Below, piece after piece: positions 23,862-33,438 of a stretch of 64,000 nt of DNA (its first letter is position 1; the number at the start of each line of letters is the position of its first letter). A program made the translations under genes and the position numbers. Under the pieces are notes generated by a model that was not told where the DNA came from, did not search any database, and saw only the letters and a list, made by a program, of their open reading frames with translations. Origin of the DNA: Lysinibacillus_B sp036662795 (GTDB lineage: Bacteria; Bacillota; Bacilli; Bacillales_A; Planococcaceae); assembly GCF_036662795.1 (NCBI RefSeq), contig NZ_JBAFWZ010000008.1, positions 62,001 to 126,000 of the forward strand, in the 5' to 3' direction.

Positions 23862-24986
23862 TTATTCTTCGTCGTCTTGATATAAATCGTATTCTACTTC
23901 CTCATCATATTGAGGAACGAATGTGCTCGTTTCAGACGGATAGATCCCTTGATCACGCGCATCTGTTTCGCTCTTAATATCAATTTTCCAGCCTGTTAAT
24001 TTTGCTGCAAGACGGGCATTTTGACCACGTTTACCAATCGCAAGTGAAAGCTGATAATCTGGCACAACAACCGTAGTAGATTTTTCTTCTTCATTCACTT
24101 GTACGTCTAATACTTTAGACGGGCTAAGTGCATTTGCAACGAACACAATCGGATCTTCTGACCATTCTACAATATCAATTTTCTCACCGTTTAATTCGTT
24201 TACAATTGTTTGAACACGTGCACCTTTTGCTCCTACACATGAACCAACTGGATCTACTTCTTCGTTATGTGCATAAACAGAAATTTTCGAGCGATCGCCT
24301 GCTTCACGAGCAATTGATTTGATTTCAACTGTGCCGTCATAGATTTCAGGTACTTCCATCTCAAAAAGTCGACGCAGTAAACCAGGATGTGTACGAGATA
24401 CAATTACCTGAGGCCCGCGAGTAGTACGCTCTACTTTTGTAATGTATACACGTACACGTGATTGCGGCTTATAAGCCTCACCTTGAATTTGCTCATTCAC
24501 AGGTAGGGCTGCCTCAACTTTCCCTAGTGATACGTAAACATTGCGCGCGTCTTGACGCTCAATTGTGCCTACAACGATATCATCTTCACGATCTACATAC
24601 TCCTCGTAAATAAGCCCGCGCTCAGCCTCACGTACACGTTGCGTAACGACTTGCTTTGCAGTTTGTGCTGCAATACGACCGAAGTTACGTGGTGTTACCT
24701 CTTGCTCTAAAACGTCACCAATCTCATAGGCTGGGTTTATCATTTTTGCATCTTCTAATGAGATTTCTAAACGGTCATCTTCAACCGTTTCAACCACATC
24801 TTTACGTGAGTAAACGACCATTGAACCGTTATCTAAATTTAAATCTACACGTACATTTTGCGCTTGATTGAAGTTGCGTTTGTAAGCTGTAACTAAAGCT
24901 GCCTCAATTGCCTCAATTAATACGTCTCTTGAAATACCCTTCTGCTCTTCAAGTGCTGTTAAAGCATCTAGTAAATCACTACTCAT
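23862..24986 (-). CDS. nusA: Transcription termination/antitermination factor NusA
   Basis: RNA polymerase-associated factor that stimulates pausing and intrinsic termination. An N-terminal polymerase-binding domain (about 1-125), S1 domain (about 130-200) and two KH domains (about 205-345, with VGSCVGAKGARVQTIVNELNGEKIDIV and SLAIGKRGQNARLAAKLTGWKIDI) are present. It ends in an acidic tail without the gamma-proteobacterial AR repeats. The length is 374 residues, close to B. subtilis (371). It lies 12 bp after rimP. The operon leader hairpin is a plausible target for NusA autoregulation. Confidence 0.96.
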   Translation of the reverse strand: MSSDLLDALTALEEQKGISRDVLIEAIEAALVTAYKRNFNQAQNVRVDLNLDNGSMVVYSRKDVVETVEDDRLEISLEDAKMINPAYEIGDVLEQEVTPRNFGRIAAQTAKQVVTQRVREAERGLIYEEYVDREDDIVVGTIERQDARNVYVSLGKVEAALPVNEQIQGEAYKPQSRVRVYITKVERTTRGPQVIVSRTHPGLLRRLFEMEVPEIYDGTVEIKSIAREAGDRSKISVYAHNEEVDPVGSCVGAKGARVQTIVNELNGEKIDIVEWSEDPIVFVANALSPSKVLDVQVNEEEKSTTVVVPDYQLSLAIGKRGQNARLAAKLTGWKIDIKSETDARDQGIYPSETSTFVPQYDEEVEYDLYQDDEE

Positions 24987-24998
24987 TTTGTTTCACTC

Positions 24999-25484
24999 CT
25001 AAATTTGCTTATCTGAAAAGTCAATCGCAAAACGAGCCTGCGCTACTTTTTCTTTATCGATTTGTACCTTTACTTTTCTTGTTTTTATACGAACTTCCAT
25101 TTCTAATCCTTGTTCAGTATATGCTGTTAAGTACCCTTGGAATTCTTTCATATCTTTGATTGGCTCGTACGTCTTCACATAAATATATTTGCCAACTGCC
25201 TTTTGGTAGTCTGCTTCTTTTTTTATTGGACGCTCTGCACCTGGCGAAGAGACTTCTAAATAGTAGTTCTGCTCGATAGGATCCTTTTCATCCAGGATTA
25301 GGCTAAGACGCTCACTTACTAGCGCACATTGATCGATATCAATTCCCCCCTGTGGAGTATCTACATATATACGTAGGAACCAATTGCGACCTTCTTTTAC
25401 GAACTCAACATCCACTAGTTCAAGATTTAACTCTTCTGTTATCGGTGTCACCAGTTCTTCAATTACTGACGTAACTTTGCTCAT
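24999..25484 (-). CDS. rimP: Ribosome maturation factor RimP
   Basis: Needed for 30S maturation, especially assembly around S12 and S19. Two domains are visible: the N-terminal alpha/beta domain (LVDVEFVKEGRNWFLRIYVD) and the C-terminal SH3-like domain (YLTAYTEQGLEMEVRIKTRKVKVQI). The motif NYYLEVSSPGAERPIKKEADY is diagnostic. The 161 residues are normal. It is the first gene of the nusA operon, and AAGGAGG precedes ATG. Confidence 0.94.
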   Translation of the reverse strand: MSKVTSVIEELVTPITEELNLELVDVEFVKEGRNWFLRIYVDTPQGGIDIDQCALVSERLSLILDEKDPIEQNYYLEVSSPGAERPIKKEADYQKAVGKYIYVKTYEPIKDMKEFQGYLTAYTEQGLEMEVRIKTRKVKVQIDKEKVAQARFAIDFSDKQI

Positions 25485-25613
25485 CGTATCCTCCTTACGT
25501 CACTGTTTTTTCGTAATAAAACACAAATTCCACCACGAATGGTGAAATTTGAAGTCTCAACAGCCTTTGTTTAACGTTGAAGAAAATTTGCATGACATAT
25601 AGGTAGACAACAG

Positions 25614-25640
25614 AAAAGAGCGGGAGAAACCCACTCTTTT
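25614..25640 (-). promoter_or_regulatory. Terminator-like hairpin in the rimP-nusA operon leader
   Basis: Arms 25614-25624 and 25630-25640 (AAAAGAG-GGG type, 11 bp, one wobble) form a stem-loop about 25 nt after the predicted start of transcription. The following transcript CTCTTTTCTGTTGTC has an interrupted U-tract. It also lies downstream of polC and may end polC transcripts. A weak terminator here fits NusA-dependent autoregulation of nusA, described in B. subtilis. Confidence 0.65.
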
Positions 25641-25671
25641 GCTGCCAAACTATCAACAAATTATTACCATT

Positions 25672-25700
25672 AGGATAGCATAACTTTTATGCGAATGCAA
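25672..25700 (-). promoter_or_regulatory. rimP: Sigma-A promoter of the rimP-nusA-infB operon
   Basis: The minus strand carries -35 TTGCAT (25700-25695), a 17-bp spacer and -10 TATCCT (25677-25672) with an extended TGC. It lies in the 314-bp polC-rimP gap, giving a leader of about 180 nt. The rest of the gap (25701-25798) shows no strong hairpin. Confidence 0.72.
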
Positions 25701-25798
25701 ATTTCCTTCTTTTCTATGCTAATTAGGCTAGTTAATCTAAACAAAACGAGTTTAATTCTCTGCCCTAAATTTCAAAAAACTTTCATGGTTTCACTCTG

Positions 25799-28700
25799 CT
25801 AAAATAACGACAGTTGGTTAGCATCTGGCATCCCTTCTAAACACCCTAGCTGATCCATATAGTCGATTAATGTTTTCGATACACGGCCTCTACGCTGCAA
25901 GTCTTCCTTCGATAAGAATTCTCCGTCCTCTCGAGCTGCAACAATTTGTTTTGCTACGTTCGTTCCAAGGCCAGGAATCGCATCGAATGGTGGTATTAAT
26001 GACTGTCCGTCTATAATAAATTCACTCGCTGTAGAACGGTATAAATCCGGCTTTCTCATCGTTATTCCGCGCTCACTCATTTCCAGTGCAATTTCTAGCA
26101 CTGTCATTAAATTTTTCTCTTTTGTTGATGCATCAAGACCTTTTACATTGATCTCGTCGATTTTTTGTCGGATCATCGCTGAGCCTTGTGTCATTGCAAT
26201 TAAATCGAAGTCGTCTGCACGTACGGTAAAGTAAGCTGCATAATAAAGAATTGGATAATGTACTTTAAACCAAGCGATACGTACCGCCATTAAAACATAC
26301 GCAGCCGCATGGGCTTTAGGGAACATATATTTAATTTTTTTACAGGAATCAATATACCAATCAGGTACTTTTTTATCCTTCATTTCGGCTTCCATATCAT
26401 CTGTTAAGCCTTTCCCCTTACGCACAGATTCCATAATTTTAAAGGCAAAGGACGGTTCTAGCCCCTGATAAATTAAATACACCATAATATCGTCACGACA
26501 GCCAATTACCTCTGATAAGACACATGTGCCGTTATGAATTAACTCCTGGGCATTGCCTAGCCATACGTCTGTGCCGTGAGAAAGCCCAGAAATTTGCACA
26601 AGTTCACTAAATGTAGAAGGCTTTGTATCCTCAAGCATTTGTCGAACGAATTTTGTTCCGAATTCTGGGATACCTAGTGTTCCTGTTTTTGTACCGATTT
26701 GCTTTTCTGTCACACCTAATGACTCAGGCGAGCTAAAGATTTTCATCACTTCTGGATCATCCGTCGGAATTGTTTTCGGATCAATACCGGATAAATCTTG
26801 AAGCATACGAATCACGGTCGGATCATCATGCCCAAGAATATCAAGCTTTAAAACATTATCGTGGATAGAATGGAAGTCAAAATGGGTTGTTTTCCATTCC
26901 GCATCCTGTGCATCAGCTGGGAACTGAACAGGCGTAAAATCATACACATCCATATAATCAGGAATAACTATAATCCCACCTGGGTGTTGCCCTGTCGTAC
27001 GCTTTACGCCCGTACAGCCCTGCACAAGACGGTCAACCTCTGCATTTCTAAATGATAGGTTATGATCATTCGCATATCCCTTTACATAGCCATATGCCGT
27101 TTTTTCAGCAACTGTACCAATCGTTCCTGCACGGAACACATAATCCTCTCCGAACAGCACCTTCGTATAATTATGTGCCTGTGGTTGATATTCACCGGAG
27201 AAGTTAAGGTCAATATCCGGTACCTTATCCCCTTTAAAGCCAAGGAACGTTTCGAACGGGATATCCTGACCGTCCTTTTTATACGGCGTTCCACATTCTA
27301 CACAATCTTTATTTGGTAAGTCATAGCCCGAGGCAACAGAACCATCTGCAATAAATTCTGAATGCTTACAGTTTGGACATATATAGTGTGGTGGAAGTGG
27401 ATTAACTTCGGTAATTTCCATAAATGTTGCAACAAGGGATGAACCAACCGAGCCACGAGAACCTACTAAGTAGCCGTCTGCAAGTGATTTTTTTACAAGC
27501 TTTGCAGAAATTAAATAAATTACTCCGAAACCGTGTCCTAAAATCGACTTTAGCTCCTTTTCAATACGAGCCTGTACAATTTCTGGTAAGTTTTCACCAT
27601 ATATTTCATGGGCCATTTCATAGGTCAAGTTCGTTACTTCATCATCAGAGCCTTCAATTTTCGGTGTATATAAATCGTCTTTAATCGGCTTCACATCACC
27701 AATCATATCCGCAATTTTTTGCGTATTCGTCACAACAACTTCCTTCGCTAAATCCGGTCCTAAAAAATCAAACTCCTTTAGCATCTCGTCAGTCGTACGG
27801 AAGTGAACCTTTGGCAATGGATTACGATTTAACGGATTCGCCCCACCCATTGAGCCAATTAAAATTTGACGGAACCGCCCATCTGTTTCATCTAAATAAT
27901 GCACATTTCCAGTTGCACATACTGGAATATCTAGCTTTTTCGCAAGCTTAACAAGTCGACGGATGATATCTTCTAAATTCCATTCATCATGAACAACGCC
28001 ACCATCAATTAATGGGGAATACACAGGCTTCGGCTGCACTTCGATGTAATCATAAAAGCGTGCTACCCTTTCTGCCTGTTCAGGTGTTTTATTCATAATA
28101 GTTTCAAAAAGCTCACCATTCGAGCATCCCGAGCCAACTAATAAGCCTTGTCTAAGCTTTGTTAAATCAGAGCGACGAATACGTGGCACCCGGTAAAAAG
28201 TTTGTGTATTGGAGATGGAAACTAGCTTAAATAAATTTTTCAAGCCATCGTTGTTTACAGCTAATATCGTACAATGACTTGGACGTACCTGCTTATATCC
28301 ATCTGCTCCACCGACTCGCTCATTGAATTCGTCATGATAAGCAATACCTAAATCAAAGGCTTGCTTTAATAAATGCAATAATAGCTCTCCTGTTGCTTCC
28401 GTATCATAAATCGCTCGGTGATGCTGTGAAAGCTCAATATTGTATTTTTTTGTTAATGTTTTTAAGTTGTGTGCTTTCTGTCCTGGGTTAACAAGACGTG
28501 AGAGCTCAACCGTGTCAATTGCCGGATGTGACACACCTTCTATTCCTGCCTTTTTATACGCAACATATAAGAAGCCAAGGTCAAATGATGCATTATGCGC
28601 CACTACAATACTATCGCCAATAAAATCGTGGAAGTCACGAATAACATCCTCAATTTCTGGTGCATTCACGAGCATATCATCCGTAATATGAGTTAGTTCA

Positions 28701-30124
28701 ATAATTTTGGCTGTTAAAGGTTTATGGGGGTTAGAGAATCGTTCAAAGCGGTCAATTACCTCGCCATTTTTAATTTTAACAGCCGCTAGCTCAATAATTG
28801 AATCGTACACGTTAGAGAAACCAGTTGTCTCCACGTCAAATACTACATACGTTGCTTCCTCAAGACCAATATGCTGCTCCTCGTATGCAATAGGTGCTCC
28901 GTCATCCACTAAATTAGCTTCTAGGCCATAAATCACTTTTATCCCGTTTTTCTTACCTGCAGAGTATGCATCTGGAAATGCCTGTACGACCGCATGATCA
29001 GTAATCGCTATAGCCGGATGTCCCCACTTTGCGGCCTGAGCAATCAGGCGATCTATTGGTGTGACTGCATCCATTTGACTCATTGGTGAATGTAGGTGAA
29101 GTTCTACACGCTTTTCTCCTTCAGATGCAAGATCCTTACGAGATTCCTTCTTCACCTCATTAATATCACGTGCCATCATGACAAGATCACGTGCAAACGT
29201 ATCCATTTGTATCGAGCCTCGAACCCGAACCCACATTCCTTTTTTCAGCTGCTCCATCATGGCAACATCCTCATCTCCACGAGAGAACATTTTAATGAGC
29301 ATCGAATCTGTATAATCAGTCATTTTAAATTCAAGCAGAGCACGCCCACTTTTTAGTATTTTAATGTCTGAAGCGAATACAAAGCCCTCTAGTATAATTG
29401 AGCTTTCCTCTTCAAAAATAGACTTAATTTCAGCAATTTCATTATTTTTAATTACTCCACCAAGCTGGAATGGTCTGTCACCTAGTACGGCAGCAGGGTT
29501 ATCTGATTTTTCCTTCTCACGTCTGTTAAAGTCCTCTAACGCTTGTTGAGATAGCTTTTCCTCTTCGATACGGCGCTGTTCAAAAAATGCCTGCTGTGCT
29601 TGTAGCATTTCATCTGTTTGCTGGGCTAGCTGAAAATCAACATGTATATTAGGAAAACCAAAGGATGCATAGCTAGCGGCTAATCGATCCGTATACTTTG
29701 ATTTTAGAGCCATTAAATGTACCTCATGTTGTACATTTGCAACAAGCTTATGCCCCGTCCAAATTGGAACTTGATTTGCTAATTGCTCACGCAAAGGGGG
29801 GGACATATCATCAATTTCCTCTAAAACTGAATGCCAATATTCATGAACGAGCTGCTCTGTTACTTGTGGAGCCCTTGTTGTTACGTCAATAGACACAGTT
29901 GCAATTGTAGAAAATTGCTCAGCCATTTTTAATCGTATTAATTGATATAATTGAAAAGGTAATATTTGATTTAGTACCATACTAAATTGCCAAATGCGCT
30001 TCCCTTTATGCACCGTTAACCTCGAAAGCTCGGCTTCTTCAAAAAAAGACATATACACGTCGTCTGTAAGCTTTATATGCTGAAGCAATGTGCGAAAGCG
30101 CTCTTTCGCTTCATGTTGTGACAT
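25799..30124 (-). CDS. polC: DNA polymerase III alpha subunit, Gram-positive PolC type
   Basis: Main leading-strand replicative polymerase with built-in proofreading. It has N-terminal domains, an OB fold (about 235-330), and a PHP domain (VELHLHSPMSQMDAVTP) interrupted by a DEDD 3'-5' exonuclease (VVFDVETTGF...HNASFDLGFL). Zinc-binding cysteines (CPNC...CVEC), the palm catalytic region (DIDLNFSGEY) and helix-hairpin-helix elements complete the protein. The chosen ATG at 30124 has AGGTGG upstream and gives 1441 residues (B. subtilis 1437). The longer open frame reaches into the upstream terminator hairpin, so it is unlikely. Confidence 0.96.
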   Translation of the reverse strand: MSQHEAKERFRTLLQHIKLTDDVYMSFFEEAELSRLTVHKGKRIWQFSMVLNQILPFQLYQLIRLKMAEQFSTIATVSIDVTTRAPQVTEQLVHEYWHSVLEEIDDMSPPLREQLANQVPIWTGHKLVANVQHEVHLMALKSKYTDRLAASYASFGFPNIHVDFQLAQQTDEMLQAQQAFFEQRRIEEEKLSQQALEDFNRREKEKSDNPAAVLGDRPFQLGGVIKNNEIAEIKSIFEEESSIILEGFVFASDIKILKSGRALLEFKMTDYTDSMLIKMFSRGDEDVAMMEQLKKGMWVRVRGSIQMDTFARDLVMMARDINEVKKESRKDLASEGEKRVELHLHSPMSQMDAVTPIDRLIAQAAKWGHPAIAITDHAVVQAFPDAYSAGKKNGIKVIYGLEANLVDDGAPIAYEEQHIGLEEATYVVFDVETTGFSNVYDSIIELAAVKIKNGEVIDRFERFSNPHKPLTAKIIELTHITDDMLVNAPEIEDVIRDFHDFIGDSIVVAHNASFDLGFLYVAYKKAGIEGVSHPAIDTVELSRLVNPGQKAHNLKTLTKKYNIELSQHHRAIYDTEATGELLLHLLKQAFDLGIAYHDEFNERVGGADGYKQVRPSHCTILAVNNDGLKNLFKLVSISNTQTFYRVPRIRRSDLTKLRQGLLVGSGCSNGELFETIMNKTPEQAERVARFYDYIEVQPKPVYSPLIDGGVVHDEWNLEDIIRRLVKLAKKLDIPVCATGNVHYLDETDGRFRQILIGSMGGANPLNRNPLPKVHFRTTDEMLKEFDFLGPDLAKEVVVTNTQKIADMIGDVKPIKDDLYTPKIEGSDDEVTNLTYEMAHEIYGENLPEIVQARIEKELKSILGHGFGVIYLISAKLVKKSLADGYLVGSRGSVGSSLVATFMEITEVNPLPPHYICPNCKHSEFIADGSVASGYDLPNKDCVECGTPYKKDGQDIPFETFLGFKGDKVPDIDLNFSGEYQPQAHNYTKVLFGEDYVFRAGTIGTVAEKTAYGYVKGYANDHNLSFRNAEVDRLVQGCTGVKRTTGQHPGGIIVIPDYMDVYDFTPVQFPADAQDAEWKTTHFDFHSIHDNVLKLDILGHDDPTVIRMLQDLSGIDPKTIPTDDPEVMKIFSSPESLGVTEKQIGTKTGTLGIPEFGTKFVRQMLEDTKPSTFSELVQISGLSHGTDVWLGNAQELIHNGTCVLSEVIGCRDDIMVYLIYQGLEPSFAFKIMESVRKGKGLTDDMEAEMKDKKVPDWYIDSCKKIKYMFPKAHAAAYVLMAVRIAWFKVHYPILYYAAYFTVRADDFDLIAMTQGSAMIRQKIDEINVKGLDASTKEKNLMTVLEIALEMSERGITMRKPDLYRSTASEFIIDGQSLIPPFDAIPGLGTNVAKQIVAAREDGEFLSKEDLQRRGRVSKTLIDYMDQLGCLEGMPDANQLSLF

Positions 30125-30150
30125 GTGTGTCCACCTACTTTCTATTTCTG

Positions 30151-30191
30151 AAAAAGAAAGGAAAGTACACATGGCGTACTCTCCTTTCTTT
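30151..30191 (-). terminator. Strong hairpin between proS and polC
   Basis: Arms 30153-30168 and 30176-30191 pair over 16 bp with one wobble around a 7-nt loop, followed by TTTTTCAG on the minus strand. It starts 9 bp after the proS stop codon and ends 27 bp before the polC start codon, so polC depends on read-through unless the hairpin is mainly a processing or stability element. Confidence 0.8.
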
Positions 30192-30199
30192 TAACATCA

Positions 30200-31906
30200 T
30201 TAGTTTGTACGGAAAAATTCGTTTAAGCGATCTACTACTTCTTCCTTCGCCCATTCAAATGACTCACCAGAATGGCGGAATTTTACCTCTACTAAACCTT
30301 CCGTTGCCTTCTTACCAACCGTTACACGTACCGGTAAACCGATTAAATCCGCATCGGCAAATTTAACACCTGCACGTTCAGCTCGATCATCATAAAGTAC
30401 GTCATAACGATATGATTTTAATAAACCGTATAACTCATCCGCTAGTTGTACTTGTGCTTCATCCTTTGTATTTACAGGCACTAAATGCAAATCATATGGC
30501 GCTAATTGTGTAGGCCAAACGAAGCCGTTATCATCTTGGAATTGTTCCGCAACTGCAGCCAGAATACGAGAAACTCCGATACCATAGCAGCCCATAATAA
30601 ATGGTTGCGCTTTTCCTTGCTCATCTAGGAATGTCGCGTTCATTTTAGCAGAGTACGTTGTACCAAGCTTAAAGATGTGTCCCACTTCGATTCCTTCAGC
30701 AAATTTAATAACGCCTTGTCCATCAGGTGATGGGTCGCCCTCTTGGATAAAACGAATATCTTCATACGTATTAATGGCAAAATCACGCTCTGGGTTCACG
30801 TTGATAAAGTGGAAGCCATCTTCATTTGCACCTGCAACACCATTACGAATAGATTTAATTGCATTATCAGCAATCACTTTTACATTTACAGGTAGCTTAA
30901 CCGGTCCAATTGAGCCTGGTGCACAGCCAAGTAAATCTAGAATCGCCGCTTCATTAGCAAGCTCTACAGAAGTTGCACCTAATGCATTTTTTAATTTAAT
31001 ATCATTGATTTCGTGATCGCCACGGGCAAGAACGACAACTAGCTCGTCATCAATATTAAACACTAATGATTTAATAATATTTTCTGGTTGCTCGTTTAGG
31101 AAATTAGCCACTTCATCAATCGTTTTAACATCTGGCGTTGCGATTTTCTCTAAATCTATCATTGGTGAGTCTGAAGGTTTGTACTCAACAGTGACTTCAG
31201 CCATTTCAATGTTCGCCGCATAATCAGACGTATCTGAGTAAGCAATTGTATCTTCTCCAATTTCAGATAATACCATGAATTCATGTGTACCTTTACCACC
31301 AATTGAACCAGCGTCGGCAATAACTGCACGGAAGTTTAAACCAAGACGAGTGAAAATATTTGAATAAGCTTTATACATATCTTCATATGTAGCATCTAAG
31401 CTTTCACGATTTGCATGGAATGAGTAAGCGTCCTTCATAATAAATTCACGTCCACGTAATAGACCGAAGCGTGGTCGTTTTTCATCTCGGAATTTTGATT
31501 GAATTTGATAAAGTGTTAATGGCAATTTTTTGTACGATTTAATCTCGTCTCGCACTAATGTTGTAATCACCTCTTCATGTGTGGCACCTAACGCAAAATC
31601 ACGATCATGACGATCCTTGAGGCGCATTAATTCTGGACCATATGCTTCCCAGCGACCTGATTCCTGCCATAATTCAGCCGATTGCATCGCTGGCATTAAT
31701 AGCTCAATCGAATTAATCGCTTCCATTTCCTCACGAACAATCCCCTCAATTTTTGCTAAGACACGTTTAGCTAATGGTAAATAAGAATAAATCCCACTTG
31801 CATTTTGACGAATAAATCCAGCACGTAATAACAATTTATGTGATTTCACTTCTGCATCAGAAGGAACTTCACGAAGTGTTGGAATGAAAGTTAAACTTTG
31901 TTTCAT
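30200..31906 (-). CDS. proS: Prolyl-tRNA synthetase (bacterial type with INS editing domain)
   Basis: Charges tRNA-Pro with proline. Class II motif regions are visible: motif 2 around KFRDEKRPRFGLLRGREFIMKDAYSFH, motif 3 GCYGIGVSRILAAVAEQF, and the C-terminal anticodon-binding domain. The insertion of about 180 residues between motifs 2 and 3 (about 225-405) is the INS editing domain that removes mischarged Ala. The length is 568 residues. Its Shine-Dalgarno AAAGGTGG superficially resembles part of a T-box, but no T-box is present. Confidence 0.96.
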   Translation of the reverse strand: MKQSLTFIPTLREVPSDAEVKSHKLLLRAGFIRQNASGIYSYLPLAKRVLAKIEGIVREEMEAINSIELLMPAMQSAELWQESGRWEAYGPELMRLKDRHDRDFALGATHEEVITTLVRDEIKSYKKLPLTLYQIQSKFRDEKRPRFGLLRGREFIMKDAYSFHANRESLDATYEDMYKAYSNIFTRLGLNFRAVIADAGSIGGKGTHEFMVLSEIGEDTIAYSDTSDYAANIEMAEVTVEYKPSDSPMIDLEKIATPDVKTIDEVANFLNEQPENIIKSLVFNIDDELVVVLARGDHEINDIKLKNALGATSVELANEAAILDLLGCAPGSIGPVKLPVNVKVIADNAIKSIRNGVAGANEDGFHFINVNPERDFAINTYEDIRFIQEGDPSPDGQGVIKFAEGIEVGHIFKLGTTYSAKMNATFLDEQGKAQPFIMGCYGIGVSRILAAVAEQFQDDNGFVWPTQLAPYDLHLVPVNTKDEAQVQLADELYGLLKSYRYDVLYDDRAERAGVKFADADLIGLPVRVTVGKKATEGLVEVKFRHSGESFEWAKEEVVDRLNEFFRTN

Positions 31907-31986
31907 AAAGTTGTTCCACCTTTTATTTCAGGCTCTGTCCATATTTGATAGGATACAGCGCCTAATTTTTAATATATAGTAAGCAT

Positions 31987-32075
31987 AATAAAATTTAGCT
32001 TTGAGCGCTACTGTTATTCACAGAAAACACTCAAAGCCATTTAGTAAAATACATCCATACCTTATTATCAGGTAT
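31987..32075 (-). other. rseP-proS intergenic region: hairpin plus inverted repeat
   Basis: The 206-bp gap holds a hairpin with arms 31998-32007 and 32028-32037 (GCTTTGAGTG type, one wobble) followed on the minus strand by TAAATTTTATT, a likely weak terminator for rseP. It also holds a small inverted repeat ATACCT/AGGTAT (32057-32062 and 32070-32075) just upstream. No T-box consensus and no strong promoter is seen. Confidence 0.5.
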
Positions 32076-32112
32076 AACTCAATGTATTAGTGTACATACA
32101 TAGTCAATTTAC

Positions 32113-33399
32113 TTAGAAGAAAAATCTTTGAATATCGTTCCAAGTAACGACAACCATCAAGATCATTAGCAATACAATACCGACAAAGTGAACAAGGCCT
32201 TCTTTTTGTCTGTCGACTGGCTTTCCTCTTAATGCTTCTACACCAAAGAATAGAAGGCGTCCGCCGTCCAGTGCCGGTAGAGGTAAAAGGTTCATAATCC
32301 CTAAGTTTATACTTAATATCGCTGCCCAATGCATTAGAACAAACACAGGATTCTCTGCACCTTCAGCAATTTGCTCAGTTGTTTTATAAATACCTACTGG
32401 ACCCGAGAGTGATTCAATAGAAAGCTGTCCAGTGACAAGTTGTCCAAGTAGCTCGAAAATGCGGGTTGACCATTCATACGTTTGTTCGGCGGCCAATCCA
32501 AATGCTTCTAGTGGTGCTTTTTTATATGGCGTTTGATATATAACACCGATTAAGCCGACTTTATTTCCTTCCTCATCCTTTATGATTTTCGGTGTTAAAG
32601 GAAATGAAACCTCTTCCCCATTTCGTTCTACCGTAAAATCAAGCTGATTTCCAGGATTTTCACGAATTGTATCTGAAAGCTCCTGCCAGGTTGTAATCGT
32701 ATTACCATTGATAGAAGTAACTAAATCGCCGGCTAGCATACCTGCATTTTTCGCTGGTCCATCATCACTTACTTCCGTAATGACAGGCTCGTACGTAGGA
32801 ATCCCTTGGAAAAATCCAATTGTAAGGAAAATGAAGAACGCTAGTATAAAATTAAATAGCGGTCCAGCAAAAATCGCCATTGAGCGTTGACCAACTGTTT
32901 TTGAATTAAACTGTCGATCATATGGAGCGATTAATGTTTCTTTACCATTCTCAACGATAATCGCATCTCTTGCTACCTCATAGCGAACAATGCGAGGATA
33001 TTCACTTTCGTCGTCCTCATCATACCCTTCAATCCATAAACCTTTATTTAAATCTGCACGCTCCACCTCTAAAAAAATCACATTAGGATATTGATTGTTT
33101 TGATTCAAAATAATTTTCTTTACTACATTATCTTCATCTGTAACAAGTGCTACACGATAACCAGGCTGAAGCTCTAGTGATTCAAAATCATCTCCCGCCA
33201 TACGAACGTAGCCACCAATAGGTAATAGGCGAATTGTATAGAGCGTTTCACCCTTCATCATACTAAAAATTTTTGGGCCCATACCAATTGCAAATTCACG
33301 CACCATAATGCCTGCACGCTTTGCAAAAATAAAGTGACCTAGCTCATGAAAGAATACGAGCGACCCAAAAATAATAATAAATGCAATTACTGTTTGCAT
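32113..33399 (-). CDS. rseP: Intramembrane zinc metalloprotease RseP/RasP
   Basis: Site-2 protease that cleaves anti-sigma factors and signal-peptide remnants within the membrane. HELGH with the catalytic Glu is at residues 18-22 in the first membrane segment. A PDZ domain (about 200-275, DDGPAKNAGMLAGDLVTSING) and the second active-site motif NLLPLPALDGG near the C-terminus follow. The length is 428 residues (B. subtilis RasP 422). It lies 39 bp after dxr, matching the cdsA-dxr-rasP-proS-polC order. Confidence 0.94.
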   Translation of the reverse strand: MQTVIAFIIIFGSLVFFHELGHFIFAKRAGIMVREFAIGMGPKIFSMMKGETLYTIRLLPIGGYVRMAGDDFESLELQPGYRVALVTDEDNVVKKIILNQNNQYPNVIFLEVERADLNKGLWIEGYDEDDESEYPRIVRYEVARDAIIVENGKETLIAPYDRQFNSKTVGQRSMAIFAGPLFNFILAFFIFLTIGFFQGIPTYEPVITEVSDDGPAKNAGMLAGDLVTSINGNTITTWQELSDTIRENPGNQLDFTVERNGEEVSFPLTPKIIKDEEGNKVGLIGVIYQTPYKKAPLEAFGLAAEQTYEWSTRIFELLGQLVTGQLSIESLSGPVGIYKTTEQIAEGAENPVFVLMHWAAILSINLGIMNLLPLPALDGGRLLFFGVEALRGKPVDRQKEGLVHFVGIVLLMILMVVVTWNDIQRFFF

Positions 33400-33438
33400 A
33401 ATTTCCCACCTTCACGAGCAAATTAACAACCATGCGTT

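Noticed and set aside
31907..31930. T-box riboswitch upstream of proS (GGTGG near the start)
   Set aside because: The GGTGG is the Shine-Dalgarno itself; the 14-nt T-box consensus and specifier stem are missing.
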